Shown: positions 46,564-55,003, numbered from the stretch's first letter. The stretch is DNA of 61,647 nucleotides from Corynebacterium sp. (GCF_030532325.1 NZ_JAUNLS010000017.1:1-61647); one strand, 5' to 3'. Notes: generated by a model not told the origin, from the letters alone. Numbers and translations are program-made.

Positions 46564-47454
46564 TTAAGATTCCCCTACTTCGGCGATTCCCGCAAATAGG
46601 TCAGTCTCCGGAAGTTCGCTGTCCACGCGGCTCTTGGCCAGCTCGAATTCCTCGGTGGGCCACAGGCGCTGTTGAACCTCGACAGGCGTGGCCAAGAAGG
46701 CGCCGGCCGGATCGATCTGCGTGGCGTGGGCACGCAGTGCTTCCTCGCGGTTGCTGAAGTACTCCGCGCACTCCACCTGGGTGGTCACGCGCTCCATGAT
46801 GTCACCGAAGTTGGTGTCCCAGCGCGCCATCATCGGGGCGTAGGGGCTGGGCTTGCCCTCCTCCAGTAGCAGGTCGTGGAAGAGCTTCATGCGCTGGTAC
46901 ACAAAGCCGTGGCTGTAGTAGAGCTTCAGCGGCTCCCACGCCTCACCCAGCTCCGGGTGGTAGCTGGGATCCCCGGCCTTGTCCCAGGCGATCATCGACG
47001 CCCTGTGCACCATGAGGTGATCCGGGTGCGGGTAGCCGCCGTTTTCGTCATAGGTAATGATGACCTGCGGGCGGAACTCGCGGATGATCTGGACCAGCTC
47101 TTGGGCCACCTCGTCATCATCGATCAGCGCGAAGCAGCCCTCCGGCAGCAGCTCCTTGATGTTCGGTGCTAGGGGGTCGCCCGGCAGGCCGGAGTCCACG
47201 TGGCCCAGCCAGCGGTGCTGCACGCCCAAGGCGGCGGCCGCCTGCGCCATTTCCTCACGGCGAATGCAGGCCATGTTTTCCAAGACCCCGGGCTTATCCA
47301 TGGCCGGGTTGATGATGTCCCCGCGCTCGCCACCCGTGCACGTCACGACGAGAACCTCGCCGCCCTCGGCAGCGTATTTCGCGGTGGTTGCCGCGCCCTT
47401 GGAAGACTCGTCATCCGGGTGCGCATGGATTGCTAGAAGGCGCTTTCCGCTCAC
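46564..47454 (-). CDS. mca: Mycothiol S-conjugate amidase Mca
   Basis: The 296-residue zinc amidase cleaves mycothiol conjugates of toxins, giving mercapturic acids for export. The metal motif is in 'LLAIHAHPDDESSKGAATTAKYA' (AHPDDE, residues about 10-15) and the third ligand in 'NGGYPHPDHLMVHRAS'. These fit the MshB/Mca (LmbE-like) family; the length and the 'YSHGFVYQRMKLFHDLL' region favour Mca. The start is a GTG with GAGGGG about a dozen bases upstream. It marks the organism as a mycothiol producer. Confidence 0.93.
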   Translation of the reverse strand: MSGKRLLAIHAHPDDESSKGAATTAKYAAEGGEVLVVTCTGGERGDIINPAMDKPGVLENMACIRREEMAQAAAALGVQHRWLGHVDSGLPGDPLAPNIKELLPEGCFALIDDDEVAQELVQIIREFRPQVIITYDENGGYPHPDHLMVHRASMIAWDKAGDPSYHPELGEAWEPLKLYYSHGFVYQRMKLFHDLLLEEGKPSPYAPMMARWDTNFGDIMERVTTQVECAEYFSNREEALRAHATQIDPAGAFLATPVEVQQRLWPTEEFELAKSRVDSELPETDLFAGIAEVGES

Positions 47455-47546
47455 TGTGCGTCCGTCCCCTCACAAAAAGTAGATTCTTCTGAATACGTGA
47501 ATACTGCGCCAGTCTAGTGGATAGTTTGATTCCACAGAGCGTTGGA

Positions 47547-47552
47547 TAGACT
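47547..47552 (+). promoter_or_regulatory. -10 element, leaderless promoter of the DUF4307 gene
   Basis: TAGACT ends 7 bases before the ATG at 47560. Confidence 0.5.
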
Positions 47553-47559
47553 ATGCACC

Positions 47560-48039
47560 ATGACTTCTGCTCCTTCCCCGCGTTCTGGCGCACGCTACGG
47601 ATCCACCACACCCGGCGAATCTGCCTCGCAGGGCTCCGGCGGGCCGTCGTGGACCACCCGAGCAATCGTGCTCATCCTTTTGGCCATGGTCGCCGCCGCG
47701 CTCGTCTTTGGCGTGCGCTACGTCAAGCAGCAGCAGAAGGTCAACGCCGACATCTCCTTGGTCACCCAGGAGATCCTCTCCGATGACACCACGCGCGTGT
47801 GGGTGGATATCACCCGCAACCGCGTGGAGGAGCCCGCCTACTGCATCGTGCAGGCCTTCGACTACTCCAAGTCTGAGGTGGGCCGCCGCGAGATCGCCAT
47901 TCCGGCCGGCGGCGAGGAGGCCCAGCGCGTGGCTGTCGACGTCCCCACCAACCACCGCGCCGTCGCCGGCGGCGTCTACGGCTGCTCAGGCAACATCCCT
48001 TCCTATCTGGACATCAACTCATCCGACATCGTCGAGTAA
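47560..48039 (+). CDS. DUF4307 single-pass membrane protein
   Basis: The 159-residue protein has a Ser/Gly-rich N-terminus (about 30 residues), one membrane helix (AIVLILLAMVAAALVFGVRYV) and an extracytoplasmic beta-rich domain, 'VWVDITRNRVEEPAYCIVQAFDYSKSEVGRREI', containing two Cys. This layout is that of DUF4307 proteins next to mca and greA in Corynebacterineae. It is divergent from mca. Confidence 0.85.
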   Translation: MTSAPSPRSGARYGSTTPGESASQGSGGPSWTTRAIVLILLAMVAAALVFGVRYVKQQQKVNADISLVTQEILSDDTTRVWVDITRNRVEEPAYCIVQAFDYSKSEVGRREIAIPAGGEEAQRVAVDVPTNHRAVAGGVYGCSGNIPSYLDINSSDIVE

Positions 48040-48287
48040 CCACCGGGGAGCAGCTGCCGAGAAATAGCACCCGAACGGACTATCCCCTATCCACGCATAG
48101 TTTCTCCCTGCTATGTGCTAGTATGTGTAGCGCTTAGGATAAGCCGTGCTACCTGCACTTTTAGCCTGCTACCCGTGGGGGCTAGGCACTGCCAGGGCGC
48201 GCCGCCTTATCTCTTTCATACTTCATCGTGGCCCGCCTGCCGGGTGTGGCGCACGGACGTTCACCGCTTGATACGGAAGGTTGCACA
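48040..48287 (+). promoter_or_regulatory. greA upstream region with a long predicted leader
   Basis: TAGTAT (48119-48124), extended by TGTGC just upstream, is a good -10 element. It lies about 163 bases before the greA ATG. The leader is rich in short inverted segments (for example GGGTGTGGCGC with neighbouring GCGC/CACC blocks). I do not match it to a known riboswitch. Confidence 0.45.
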
Positions 48288-48809
48288 ATGGCTGAGCAGC
48301 AAAAGCAGTACATCACCCCGGAAACCAAGGCCAAGCTCGAGGCCGAGCTGCAGGCCCTGATTGACCACCGCCCGGTCGTCGCCGCGGAGATCAACGAGCG
48401 CCGCGAGGAGGGAGACCTCAAGGAGAACGCCGGCTACGACGCCGCGCGTGAGATGCAGGACCAGGAAGAGGCCCGCATCAAGCAGATTTCTGAGGTTCTG
48501 GCTAACTCCACCACTGAGCGCACCGCCGTTCAGGAGGGCGTGGCTCACATCGGTTCGGTGGTGCACGTGTACTACAACGGTGACGAGGATGATAAGGAGA
48601 CCTTCCTCATCGGTACCCGCGCTGCTGCCTCCGATAACAAGGATCTGGAGACCTACTCCGAGCAGTCCCCGCTGGGTGCTGCCCTGCTGGGCGCGCACGA
48701 GGGTGAGACCCGTGAGTACACCGCCCCGAATGGCAAGACCATTTCGGTCACGGTGGTCTCCGCCGCACCGTATGATTCTGCTAAGGCAGCTACTCCGCGC
48801 AAGTCCTAA
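48288..48809 (+). CDS. greA: Transcription elongation factor GreA
   Basis: The 173-residue factor rescues stalled RNA polymerase by stimulating transcript cleavage. The N-terminal coiled coil has the conserved tip 'REEGDLKENAGYDAAREMQ' with the acidic D-E residues (about 45-48 region), and the C-terminal FKBP-like domain ends with 'SPLGAALLGAHEGETREYTAPNG'. The ATG at 48288 has GGAAGG about ten bases upstream. It is preceded by a long leader. Confidence 0.96.
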   Translation: MAEQQKQYITPETKAKLEAELQALIDHRPVVAAEINERREEGDLKENAGYDAAREMQDQEEARIKQISEVLANSTTERTAVQEGVAHIGSVVHVYYNGDEDDKETFLIGTRAAASDNKDLETYSEQSPLGAALLGAHEGETREYTAPNGKTISVTVVSAAPYDSAKAATPRKS

Positions 48810-48931
48810 ACGCGGATAGGCACTGCTCCACAGTGTAGATTCACAACCATTCCACCATCACCCTTACTCCACAATCACCTTTCGCGCACCTTTCGCGTTT
48901 CGCACCGTCTTCTCAAGGAAAGAGCATCGCA

Positions 48932-49225
48932 ATGAAGAAGTTCACCCGTTTCGCCGCCGCTGGCCTCGTCTTTTCCGCTGGTTTGACCCTGGCTGCCTGC
49001 CACCCGCCGAGCCAGCAGGATTCCACCGAGAAGGTCAACACCGGTGCGACCTACACCGGCACCGCTCCGGGTGCAGGTGCCTCCGAGTCTGAGATGGCTG
49101 AGGACTCTGAGATGATGGGCGAGGACACCATGGGCACCGCTGCTGCCACCGCCACCGCGGCTGTTGAGGGCGCCGAGACCGCTGAGACCGCCGCCGCTAC
49201 TGCCGTAACCGCCGTTCAGCAGTAA
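48932..49225 (+). CDS. Small secreted lipoprotein, low complexity
   Basis: The 97-residue precursor starts MKKFTRFAAAGLVFSAG with lipobox LAAC and Cys at residue 23. The mature part is acidic and Ala/Thr/Glu/Met-rich ('ASESEMAEDSEMMGED', then 'AAATATAAVEGAETAETAAATAVTAV'). GGAAAG upstream serves as the ribosome-binding site. No domain is seen. It follows greA by 122 bp and precedes a strong terminator. Confidence 0.85.
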   Translation: MKKFTRFAAAGLVFSAGLTLAACHPPSQQDSTEKVNTGATYTGTAPGAGASESEMAEDSEMMGEDTMGTAAATATAAVEGAETAETAAATAVTAVQQ

Positions 49226-49251
49226 CGAGTAACGCCTCCCACGCGCGGCTC

Positions 49252-49297
49252 AGGCCCGGTGCTTCGCTCCCTCATTGCAAAGCACCGGGCCTTCGTA
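49252..49297 (+). terminator. Rho-independent terminator after the small lipoprotein gene
   Basis: AGGCCCGGTGCTT (49252-49264) pairs with AAGCACCGGGCCT (49280-49292), a perfect 13-bp stem, then TCGTATTT. Confidence 0.85.
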
Positions 49298-49313
49298 TTT
49301 CCTTAAACTCCAG

Positions 49314-51089
49314 CTAGTCGGCACGTTCCTCTCGCGCCCACGCACCGATAACGCCCGGTACCACGGCTGGGGCCTCGCCCAGCAGGTCTCGGCGGTTCGG
49401 GTCCCTTTCCACCGCTGAGGTCACCGACTTGATGCGCTTGTGCCCGTCACCGCCACGCCCCGCGCCGGCCATGAGCGGCATCATTCCGCGCATCCCGGCC
49501 CCGCCGCGTTGAGCCGCGCCTCGTTGCGCCGCGCTTGCCGACGCCACCCCAGCACCCTGCCCCGCGCCGAGCGCACCCGGGCGCCCCGCGGCACCTGCTG
49601 CGTAACCTTCTCCAGCCAGCGCCCCACCGCCAGCACCCAAGCCGCCGCTGCCCAGACCACCAGCGCCCAGACCACCAGTGCCCAGAGCTCCCAATCCTGA
49701 ACCACCGGTGGACAGCCCGGCTGCGCCCTTTCCTCGCGCACCACCGAAACCCATCATGCCTGGGGCTGCGCCAAAGCCGCCTAGGCCACCAGCGCCCACG
49801 CCCGCCGCGGTGGTCTGCGGATTGATCACCGCGCTGCCTGTGCCAGCGCCTACGCCACTGCCTGCACCTGGTAGGCCAGCGCCGGCCATTCCTGTTTGGG
49901 GCCCAAAGCCCAGCTGGCCTGCGCCTAGACCTGCGTTGGCATCCCTGGTACCCACTGCGCTGGCATCAATCGGCGCTAGCGAGTTGCCAAAGCCGAGCTC
50001 GTTGAGGATATCGCGTCCTGCGTTGTGCATGTCCGCGTGGAATTGCTGGATGGCTTTGTCATCCATGCCCAGCCCCTGCAGGCCCTCCATCTGGCCGTTG
50101 GCCACGCCGAAGGACCCCGGTCCCAGTGTGCCGTTGGCGATGGCCTCCGCGATCTGCTTGGGCCAGGCCACCCCTTCGGTGTTGTAGCGCTCTCCCCCGC
50201 CGGCGACGTTACCGAACTGCGTGCTCACGTCACCTCCACCGCTGGCTGGCGGTGCCGTCATGAGCGGGTGCTGGAAGGGCATGGCCGCGATGACCTGCTG
50301 CTGAAGCAACCCCTGCAGGTACACCAGCGACGCCTTCTCCGCCGCCTCCCGGGCTGCAACCTCCGGGATAGCAATAGTCTCAAAGAGCAGGCCCGCCGCC
50401 ATGGGTCCCATGCCCATCAGCTGGGACTGGAAGCCAAAGAGCTTGCCCTTCATCACCGCAGCATTAGACACAAAGTGTGTGCCTGCGCTGGCGACCTCCC
50501 GAATCTTTTGTGCCGCCCGCGTGGTGGCCTCGCTCTGATTTTCTGCTTCCAACGACGACGCCGCCGAGTTCAGACCCGAGACAATCGATTCCACCTGGCT
50601 GCTCAAATCACCCCAGCGCACATTGGCCTCTGAGACATCCCAGTACTTGGTGTTGAAGAGGTCGCCCACCAACTGCGAGAGCGACGCCCCGACGCTGACC
50701 ACCGGCATAGCAAACCCGAACGGGCTGTAGCCCGGGTCCGGCTGCATGACTACCGGCATGGACTCCCCCAGCACACTGCCACCAGCATCCGCTACCTCCA
50801 GCGCCCTGCCGTTGGCCGCGTCCTGGCTCTCGAAGCTCGCCATTTCCGTCTGCAGCGTCCGTGCCAGCCATGCGAGCTGTTCTCCAAATCGGCCCAGCGA
50901 GTTTTGAGCCGATCCCGGATCCACAGTGAGAACCCTGTTGTGAATGGACCCAACATCGCGTACGCCTGCAATTGCAGAGAAAGAGCCATCTAAAGGTGAT
51001 CTCGCAATTTGTTGGGCAAATTGCAACCGCGTCTCAAGCCGATGCATTTGTTCGATTTGTCCGATCAGCGAGTCAAGCTGTACTTCCAT
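49314..51089 (-). CDS. Large PPE/WXG100-like Gly-rich protein, probable type VII secretion substrate
   Basis: The 591-residue protein has a helical N-terminal half (about 1-260) with WLARTLQTEM and later 'VRWGDLSSQVESIVSGLNSAASSLEAE', a WxG motif followed by a helix as in WXG100/PPE-type helical hairpins. A middle segment and a long Gly/Ala-rich region (about 390-530) with units such as GLGAGGLGSG follow. It ends with 'VERDPNRRDLLGEAPAVVPGVIGAW', a C-terminal motif that I associate with actinobacterial PPE-like/T7SS-linked proteins. No signal peptide is present. It lies 19 bp after a DUF3558 lipoprotein gene. No ESX machinery lies in the window. Confidence 0.72.
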   Translation of the reverse strand: MEVQLDSLIGQIEQMHRLETRLQFAQQIARSPLDGSFSAIAGVRDVGSIHNRVLTVDPGSAQNSLGRFGEQLAWLARTLQTEMASFESQDAANGRALEVADAGGSVLGESMPVVMQPDPGYSPFGFAMPVVSVGASLSQLVGDLFNTKYWDVSEANVRWGDLSSQVESIVSGLNSAASSLEAENQSEATTRAAQKIREVASAGTHFVSNAAVMKGKLFGFQSQLMGMGPMAAGLLFETIAIPEVAAREAAEKASLVYLQGLLQQQVIAAMPFQHPLMTAPPASGGGDVSTQFGNVAGGGERYNTEGVAWPKQIAEAIANGTLGPGSFGVANGQMEGLQGLGMDDKAIQQFHADMHNAGRDILNELGFGNSLAPIDASAVGTRDANAGLGAGQLGFGPQTGMAGAGLPGAGSGVGAGTGSAVINPQTTAAGVGAGGLGGFGAAPGMMGFGGARGKGAAGLSTGGSGLGALGTGGLGAGGLGSGGLGAGGGALAGEGYAAGAAGRPGALGAGQGAGVASASAAQRGAAQRGGAGMRGMMPLMAGAGRGGDGHKRIKSVTSAVERDPNRRDLLGEAPAVVPGVIGAWAREERAD

Positions 51090-51108
51090 TATTTCCCCCG
51101 GTTGTCAG

Positions 51109-51768
51109 TTAGTAATTTGCTAAGCGAGAAAGCACCCCATAGGCATGCTCGCATTTTTCTGTTTTTGGCAAGCTCAAATCGGTGCCTGTGGAACTCACAA
51201 TTATAGTTCCTCGGGCTGTTTCCATGTACAACGTGCAAAAGAGACTGTCGTACTCACCTTCTTCGAAGCTAAACGCAGGTAGTGACTCGTTTCCGATCTT
51301 CGTTGCTTCACCAAATGCAAGACGATAGTTCTCAATCGGATAATCGGTAGCCCCGAATCCGACGTATTCTGCGCCTTCAAGATCCTTGTATCCACAATGA
51401 GCTACGCCGGTATCTCGCATTGGCGCATTGACTTGCTTATCAAATCCCAATTCTTGAAATACCTCCTGAGGAATTTCAGTGCAGGGATCAAACAAGCTGA
51501 ACCCCGGCTCGGTCGGATCGAACGGTCCGAGCGGAGGAAGGACGCTGGATGAGTGGGCGTCGCCAAGCGTGGCGCCCTCTGCCTCAATGGCGGAGGCCCC
51601 AGCCGCCCCCGAGACGGCTGGGACCTCTCCCTCGCCCTCATGAAGAGAATCCGGCGCTCCCCCAGTGCGGGAGTCAGAAGCCACGTCCCCCGTGCCCAGC
51701 GGAGCCACGCACCCAGCCAGCACCCCCATGCTGACCAACGCGGCCGCTGCGACACCGTAGTGCTTCAT
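51109..51768 (-). CDS. DUF3558-type lipoprotein
   Basis: The 219-residue precursor starts MKHYGVAAAALVSMGVLAGC, with lipobox LAGC and Cys at residue 20. After a Ser/Gly/Ala-rich linker it has the DUF3558 signature 'FSLFDPCTEIPQEVFQELGF' and later Cys residues ('VAHCGYKD', 'SLFCTLY', 'EKCEHAY') likely forming disulfides. The start at 51768 has GAAGGGAAG just upstream. The C-terminal third is AT-richer than its surroundings. It is the first gene of a two-gene unit with the PPE-like gene and lies downstream of a DtxR-type box. Confidence 0.84.
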   Translation of the reverse strand: MKHYGVAAAALVSMGVLAGCVAPLGTGDVASDSRTGGAPDSLHEGEGEVPAVSGAAGASAIEAEGATLGDAHSSSVLPPLGPFDPTEPGFSLFDPCTEIPQEVFQELGFDKQVNAPMRDTGVAHCGYKDLEGAEYVGFGATDYPIENYRLAFGEATKIGNESLPAFSFEEGEYDSLFCTLYMETARGTIIVSSTGTDLSLPKTEKCEHAYGVLSRLANY

Positions 51769-51892
51769 AACTTCCCTTCGCACCGATTCCCTTGACGAGG
51801 TAGAAACCACCGTGTGGGTTGAGCCCCCGCGGCTAGCTTCCGGTGCCATAATGCATGAACCTTCGCACGTTGTCTCGCGTAGAGAGAATTCC

Positions 51893-51911
51893 ACAGGTTT
51901 GGCTAACCTGT
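51893..51911. promoter_or_regulatory. DtxR (iron repressor) box
   Basis: The 19-bp site ACAGGTTTGGCTAACCTGT is an inverted repeat with 7-bp arms around 5 bases. Read on the minus strand it matches 14 of 19 positions of the DtxR/IdeR consensus TTAGGTTAGCCTAACCTAA, including the whole AGGTTAGCC core. It overlaps the probable promoter of the lipoprotein-PPE-like operon. Confidence 0.72.
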
Positions 51912-52131
51912 CATATTTCGAATGGTACATGCCCCAAATCACACCGTAGGCCTAAAAGCCGCTGGTCATTTTATGTGAGTTTCATGTACAGACAATCGCG
52001 TATAAGAACAAACCTCAAGAGCAACTTGACACTAACGGGTGTCCCCCGAATTACACCGTTGTTGGTTAGAAATGGGCTCCATGAGGGGGGCGCCGACAAG
52101 CAAAGCAGGGCGCATGTGGGGCCTTCGGGGG

Positions 52132-52176
52132 AGCAAAACGAGAACGTGGCGGCCGCGGGATGTCCGCAACCGCCAC
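52132..52176 (-). terminator. Terminator of the Bax-inhibitor-like gene
   Basis: GTGGCGG (52176-52170 on the minus strand) pairs with CCGCCAC (52152-52146), with additional inner pairing, followed by GTTCTCGTTTT. Confidence 0.75.
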
Positions 52177-52211
52177 GAAGAGCATGTGACCCGGTGGGCC
52201 TTTGGCGCCGT

Positions 52212-53033
52212 TTAGCGCTCCTGGAAGTAGCTCAGCAGGCGCAGGATCTCGGTGTAGAGCCAGACCAGGGTGACCGCCAGGCCCAGGGCCACGCCCCAGG
52301 CATAGTTGGCCGGAGCACCGGCGCGGATGAGCTGATCGGCGGTGTCAAAGTCCGTCATGAAGGACAGAGCCGCCAGGACGATGCACACCAGGGAGAAGAT
52401 GATGGCAATCATGCCGCCGTCACGCAGCGGGTTGAAACCAAAGAAGATGGCGGTCAGGAAGTTACCCAAGGACATGATGGCCACACCGGCGATGAGGCCG
52501 AACATGATCTTGTTGAACTTCGGGGTGACCTTGACAGCCCCCATCTTATAGACGATCAGCATGCCCACAAACACGCCCACCGTACCCATGATGGCCTGGC
52601 CAATCAGTGCCATGCCATTGGTATTGCCAAAGCTGACGTCGGCGAAGATGAAGGAGAAACCGCCTACCAGGAGCCCCTCAAATGCGGCGTAGATCAAGGT
52701 CACGGCAGCGGAGCCGAACTTCTTACCAAAGGCGAAGACCAGGGTGGTCACAAAAGCGCCGACGGCGCCAACCAGCGCCAGCACCATGGCCAGGCCCACG
52801 TTGCCGCTCATGGCGATGAGGAAGTTGACCACCGCGACGGCGATGATCACGCCGAGGGTAATGCCGGTCTTGGTCACAACATCATCTACGGTCATGGGGC
52901 GAGCCGAGGTCTGGGCCGCGGGAGACTGGAATGGATTGTCGTTCATCGCATAAGGGTTGGGCGCCTGCCCCATCCCCCGCTGCGAGCTGTAGCCCTTGGT
53001 CAAACTGTTCATGGCCGGGTTGCTAGAGCGCAC
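52212..53033 (-). CDS. Bax inhibitor-1/YccA family membrane protein
   Basis: The 273-residue protein has a polar N-terminus (about 65 residues, with 'MNDNPFQSPAAQ') and seven hydrophobic segments, the typical BI-1-like topology. The last helix pattern 'FDTADQLIRAGAPANYAWGVALGLAVTLVWLYTEILRLL' with an Asp near the end fits the family. BI-1/YccA-type proteins may be calcium leak channels or protease modulators. The GTG at 53033 has AAGGAA upstream; an ATG seven codons downstream is an alternative. Confidence 0.9.
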   Translation of the reverse strand: MRSSNPAMNSLTKGYSSQRGMGQAPNPYAMNDNPFQSPAAQTSARPMTVDDVVTKTGITLGVIIAVAVVNFLIAMSGNVGLAMVLALVGAVGAFVTTLVFAFGKKFGSAAVTLIYAAFEGLLVGGFSFIFADVSFGNTNGMALIGQAIMGTVGVFVGMLIVYKMGAVKVTPKFNKIMFGLIAGVAIMSLGNFLTAIFFGFNPLRDGGMIAIIFSLVCIVLAALSFMTDFDTADQLIRAGAPANYAWGVALGLAVTLVWLYTEILRLLSYFQER

Positions 53034-53270
53034 GTGTATCCCGATTCCTTTCGCATAACGATTGTTGGAGCGGCCTGCCAGGCGGTGATAAAGAGTCACT
53101 GGCCGCCGCGTTCATCCTGTCACTAGGGTTAACGCATGCGACGCAAGATTGGTTCCCGAATTCTGAGATAAGAACAACGTAATGGAAACGCGTTGAAAAC
53201 GGAGACCTTCGATTTAGGACGACAACCTTTATATGCCGCCGCTTGGCGACGTCACTGGCGCCGCCATCAG

Positions 53271-53344
53271 TGCCCCCAGTGGGACTCGAACCCACACTGA
53301 ATCGATTTTAAGTCGACTGCCTCTGCCGATTGGGCTATAGGGGC
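53271..53344 (-). tRNA. tRNA-Leu (anticodon UAA) with a short variable loop
   Basis: The 74-base gene folds as a normal cloverleaf: acceptor GCCCCTA with TGGGGGC, discriminator A73, anticodon stem GTCGA/TCGAT around CTTAAAA, T arm GTGGG-TTCGAGT-CCCAC. The anticodon is TAA, which reads the Leu codon UUA. The variable loop is only 5 bases, whereas bacterial tRNA-Leu usually has a long arm. CCA is not encoded. Confidence 0.88.
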
Positions 53345-53432
53345 TGCACTGGCACGCCCACCTATCTTAAGGCACGGCGCGCACGGGGCTGTCACAGGGT
53401 GGCCTGCAACGGCGTGGGCTGCACAAAGCTGT

Positions 53433-54389
53433 TTAAAGCTCCTCCACCAGCCCCGCGATGATGCCGTCGAGGATGTCCTTCTCACTGATGAAGAATGTGC
53501 GGGCGTCGCAGTTGCGCTCAATCATGGTCATGATGCCTTCTACGGCCACGCTCCCACCGCCGATGACGTCGGCGCGGCCCGGGTGGATGACGGGGTTAAG
53601 CGCGCGGACGTCGGCAGGCTGCGCCATGAGCTGGCGGGTGAGCACCCGCAGGGCATCGAAACGCAGCTCCGAGCCGTGGATGGCGTCGGCGTCGTAGCGC
53701 TCTAGGCCCTGCGCCAGCGCCGAGAGCGTGGTGAAGGTGCCGGCACAACCCACGAAGGTCGCGGCCTTGTCGATGGGCACAATCTTTTCCACCTCAGCCA
53801 TGCGCTCCGCCACGTACTCGGTGGCGATCTCCACCTCGGCCTCCGTGGGCGGGTCCGAGCGCATGATGCGCTCCGTCAAGCGCACGCAGCCCACCTGCGT
53901 GGAGTGCGAGCCGAGGATCTCGCCCTCGTAGGTGCCCACCACGAACTCCGTGGAGCCGCCACCCAGGTCGATGACGCAGAAGGGCCCCGGCTCATAGTGC
54001 AGGTCCCCCACGGCACCCTTGAAGGAGAGCAGCGCCTCCTCCTCACCGGAGATGACCTCCGCGCTCGCGCCCGGCTGCACCTCCCCGAGTAGCTCGGCGG
54101 TCATGTCGAAGAACTCGCGCTGGTTCTTCGCATCGCGCGTGGCGGAGGTGGCCACCATGCGCACCCGCTCCACGTTTTCGAACTTCATCTGCTTGACGTA
54201 CTCCACCAGCGCGGCGCGGGTGCGCTCTAGGGCCTCAGGGGCAAACTCGCCGGTGGCGTCCACGCCCTGGCCCAGGCGCACGATCTCCATCGTGCGCGTG
54301 ATGTCCCGTACCTTGCCATCATCCTGCACCTCACTGATGAGCAGGCGGATAGAATTGGTGCCGCAGTCAATGGCAGCAACGCGAGTCAT
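53433..54389 (-). CDS. ppx: Exopolyphosphatase/guanosine pentaphosphatase (Ppx/GppA family)
   Basis: The 318-residue protein has the ASKHA phosphate loops: 'VAAIDCGTNSIRLLISE' at the N-terminus and 'FCVIDLGGGSTEFVVG' in the middle, with 'ATSATRDAKNQREFFD' between. It is the short actinobacterial form without the C-terminal HD-like extension, and degrades polyphosphate or pppGpp. The ATG at 54389 has GGAAGGA seven bases upstream. It is in a leftward run ftsB-like, DUF501, ppx. Confidence 0.92.
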   Translation of the reverse strand: MTRVAAIDCGTNSIRLLISEVQDDGKVRDITRTMEIVRLGQGVDATGEFAPEALERTRAALVEYVKQMKFENVERVRMVATSATRDAKNQREFFDMTAELLGEVQPGASAEVISGEEEALLSFKGAVGDLHYEPGPFCVIDLGGGSTEFVVGTYEGEILGSHSTQVGCVRLTERIMRSDPPTEAEVEIATEYVAERMAEVEKIVPIDKAATFVGCAGTFTTLSALAQGLERYDADAIHGSELRFDALRVLTRQLMAQPADVRALNPVIHPGRADVIGGGSVAVEGIMTMIERNCDARTFFISEKDILDGIIAGLVEEL

Positions 54390-54445
54390 AGGTGTCCTTC
54401 CACATCAGCGCCGTATCCCGGCGTGATCTTAGTTGGCTTTGGGTC

Positions 54446-55003
54446 TTAGCCGGCGTTAGAGAAATCGAACTGGCTCATGTCGATGCCCAACTCCTCCACC
54501 GTGGGCCACTCCTGCGGGATCGCGCTGCCGCGCAGCCTGCCGTGCTCGGCTGCCATCGCCACGGCCTCCGTGCCCAGACGGAAGTGCTGCGGCCCCTCAG
54601 CCAGCGCGTAGGCGATGAGCACGTGTAGGCACTTCACGCGATCCGGCATGCCGCCGCCGGAGAACTCTGTGCCCAGGTCCTCCATCTCGTTGCGCTTGGC
54701 CAGGAAGTACTCGTGTGCGCGGCGGTAATCGGCGGCCAGCTCCTCGTCCTCGCCCAAACGGGCCTCCATCCACTTCATCACGTGGGCCACCTCCAGGCGG
54801 GAGGCCTCCGCGGTCAAGCGCGGGTCCGTGAGGTAGTACAAGGTGGGAAACGGCGTGCCGTCAGGCAGGCGCGGGGCGGTCTTGATGACGGCTGGTTGAC
54901 CGTCGGGCGTGCGGTAGGCAATGTCCACGACGCCGCGCGGGGCACGCCCCAGCTGTTCGTGGACAATGGCGAGGTCTGCTTCAGTCACAGTCATGCTCCC
55001 CAT
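54446..55003 (-). CDS. DUF501 family protein
   Basis: The 185-residue soluble protein contains 'GVVDIAYRTPDGQPAVIKTAPRLPDGTPFPTLYYLTDPRL' and 'GGGMPDRVKCLHVLIAYALAEG', the hallmarks of DUF501, which lies between ftsB/divIC and ppx in most Actinomycetota. The family is often near enolase. The next ATG at 54994 (MTVTEAD) is an alternative start. Function unknown. Confidence 0.9.
   Translation of the reverse strand: MGSMTVTEADLAIVHEQLGRAPRGVVDIAYRTPDGQPAVIKTAPRLPDGTPFPTLYYLTDPRLTAEASRLEVAHVMKWMEARLGEDEELAADYRRAHEYFLAKRNEMEDLGTEFSGGGMPDRVKCLHVLIAYALAEGPQHFRLGTEAVAMAAEHGRLRGSAIPQEWPTVEELGIDMSQFDFSNAG

Larger units (their letters stand above)
51769..52211. other. 443-bp intergenic region holding a DtxR box and a terminator
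   Basis: From the lipoprotein start rightward the region has a long 5' leader (about 120 bases), a DtxR-like operator (51893-51911), an AT-rich stretch (51910-52070) of foreign base composition and the terminator of the Bax-inhibitor-like gene (52132-52176). On the minus strand TTGGGG, 16 bp, TATGAC sit next to the operator as a plausible promoter. I see no supported gene in this stretch. Confidence 0.6.

Noticed and set aside
51855-53126. Plus-strand frame of about 420 codons over the Bax-inhibitor-like gene
   Set aside because: Opposite a recognisable membrane protein with seven helices; the frame is a composition artefact rich in His, Gly and Asp.
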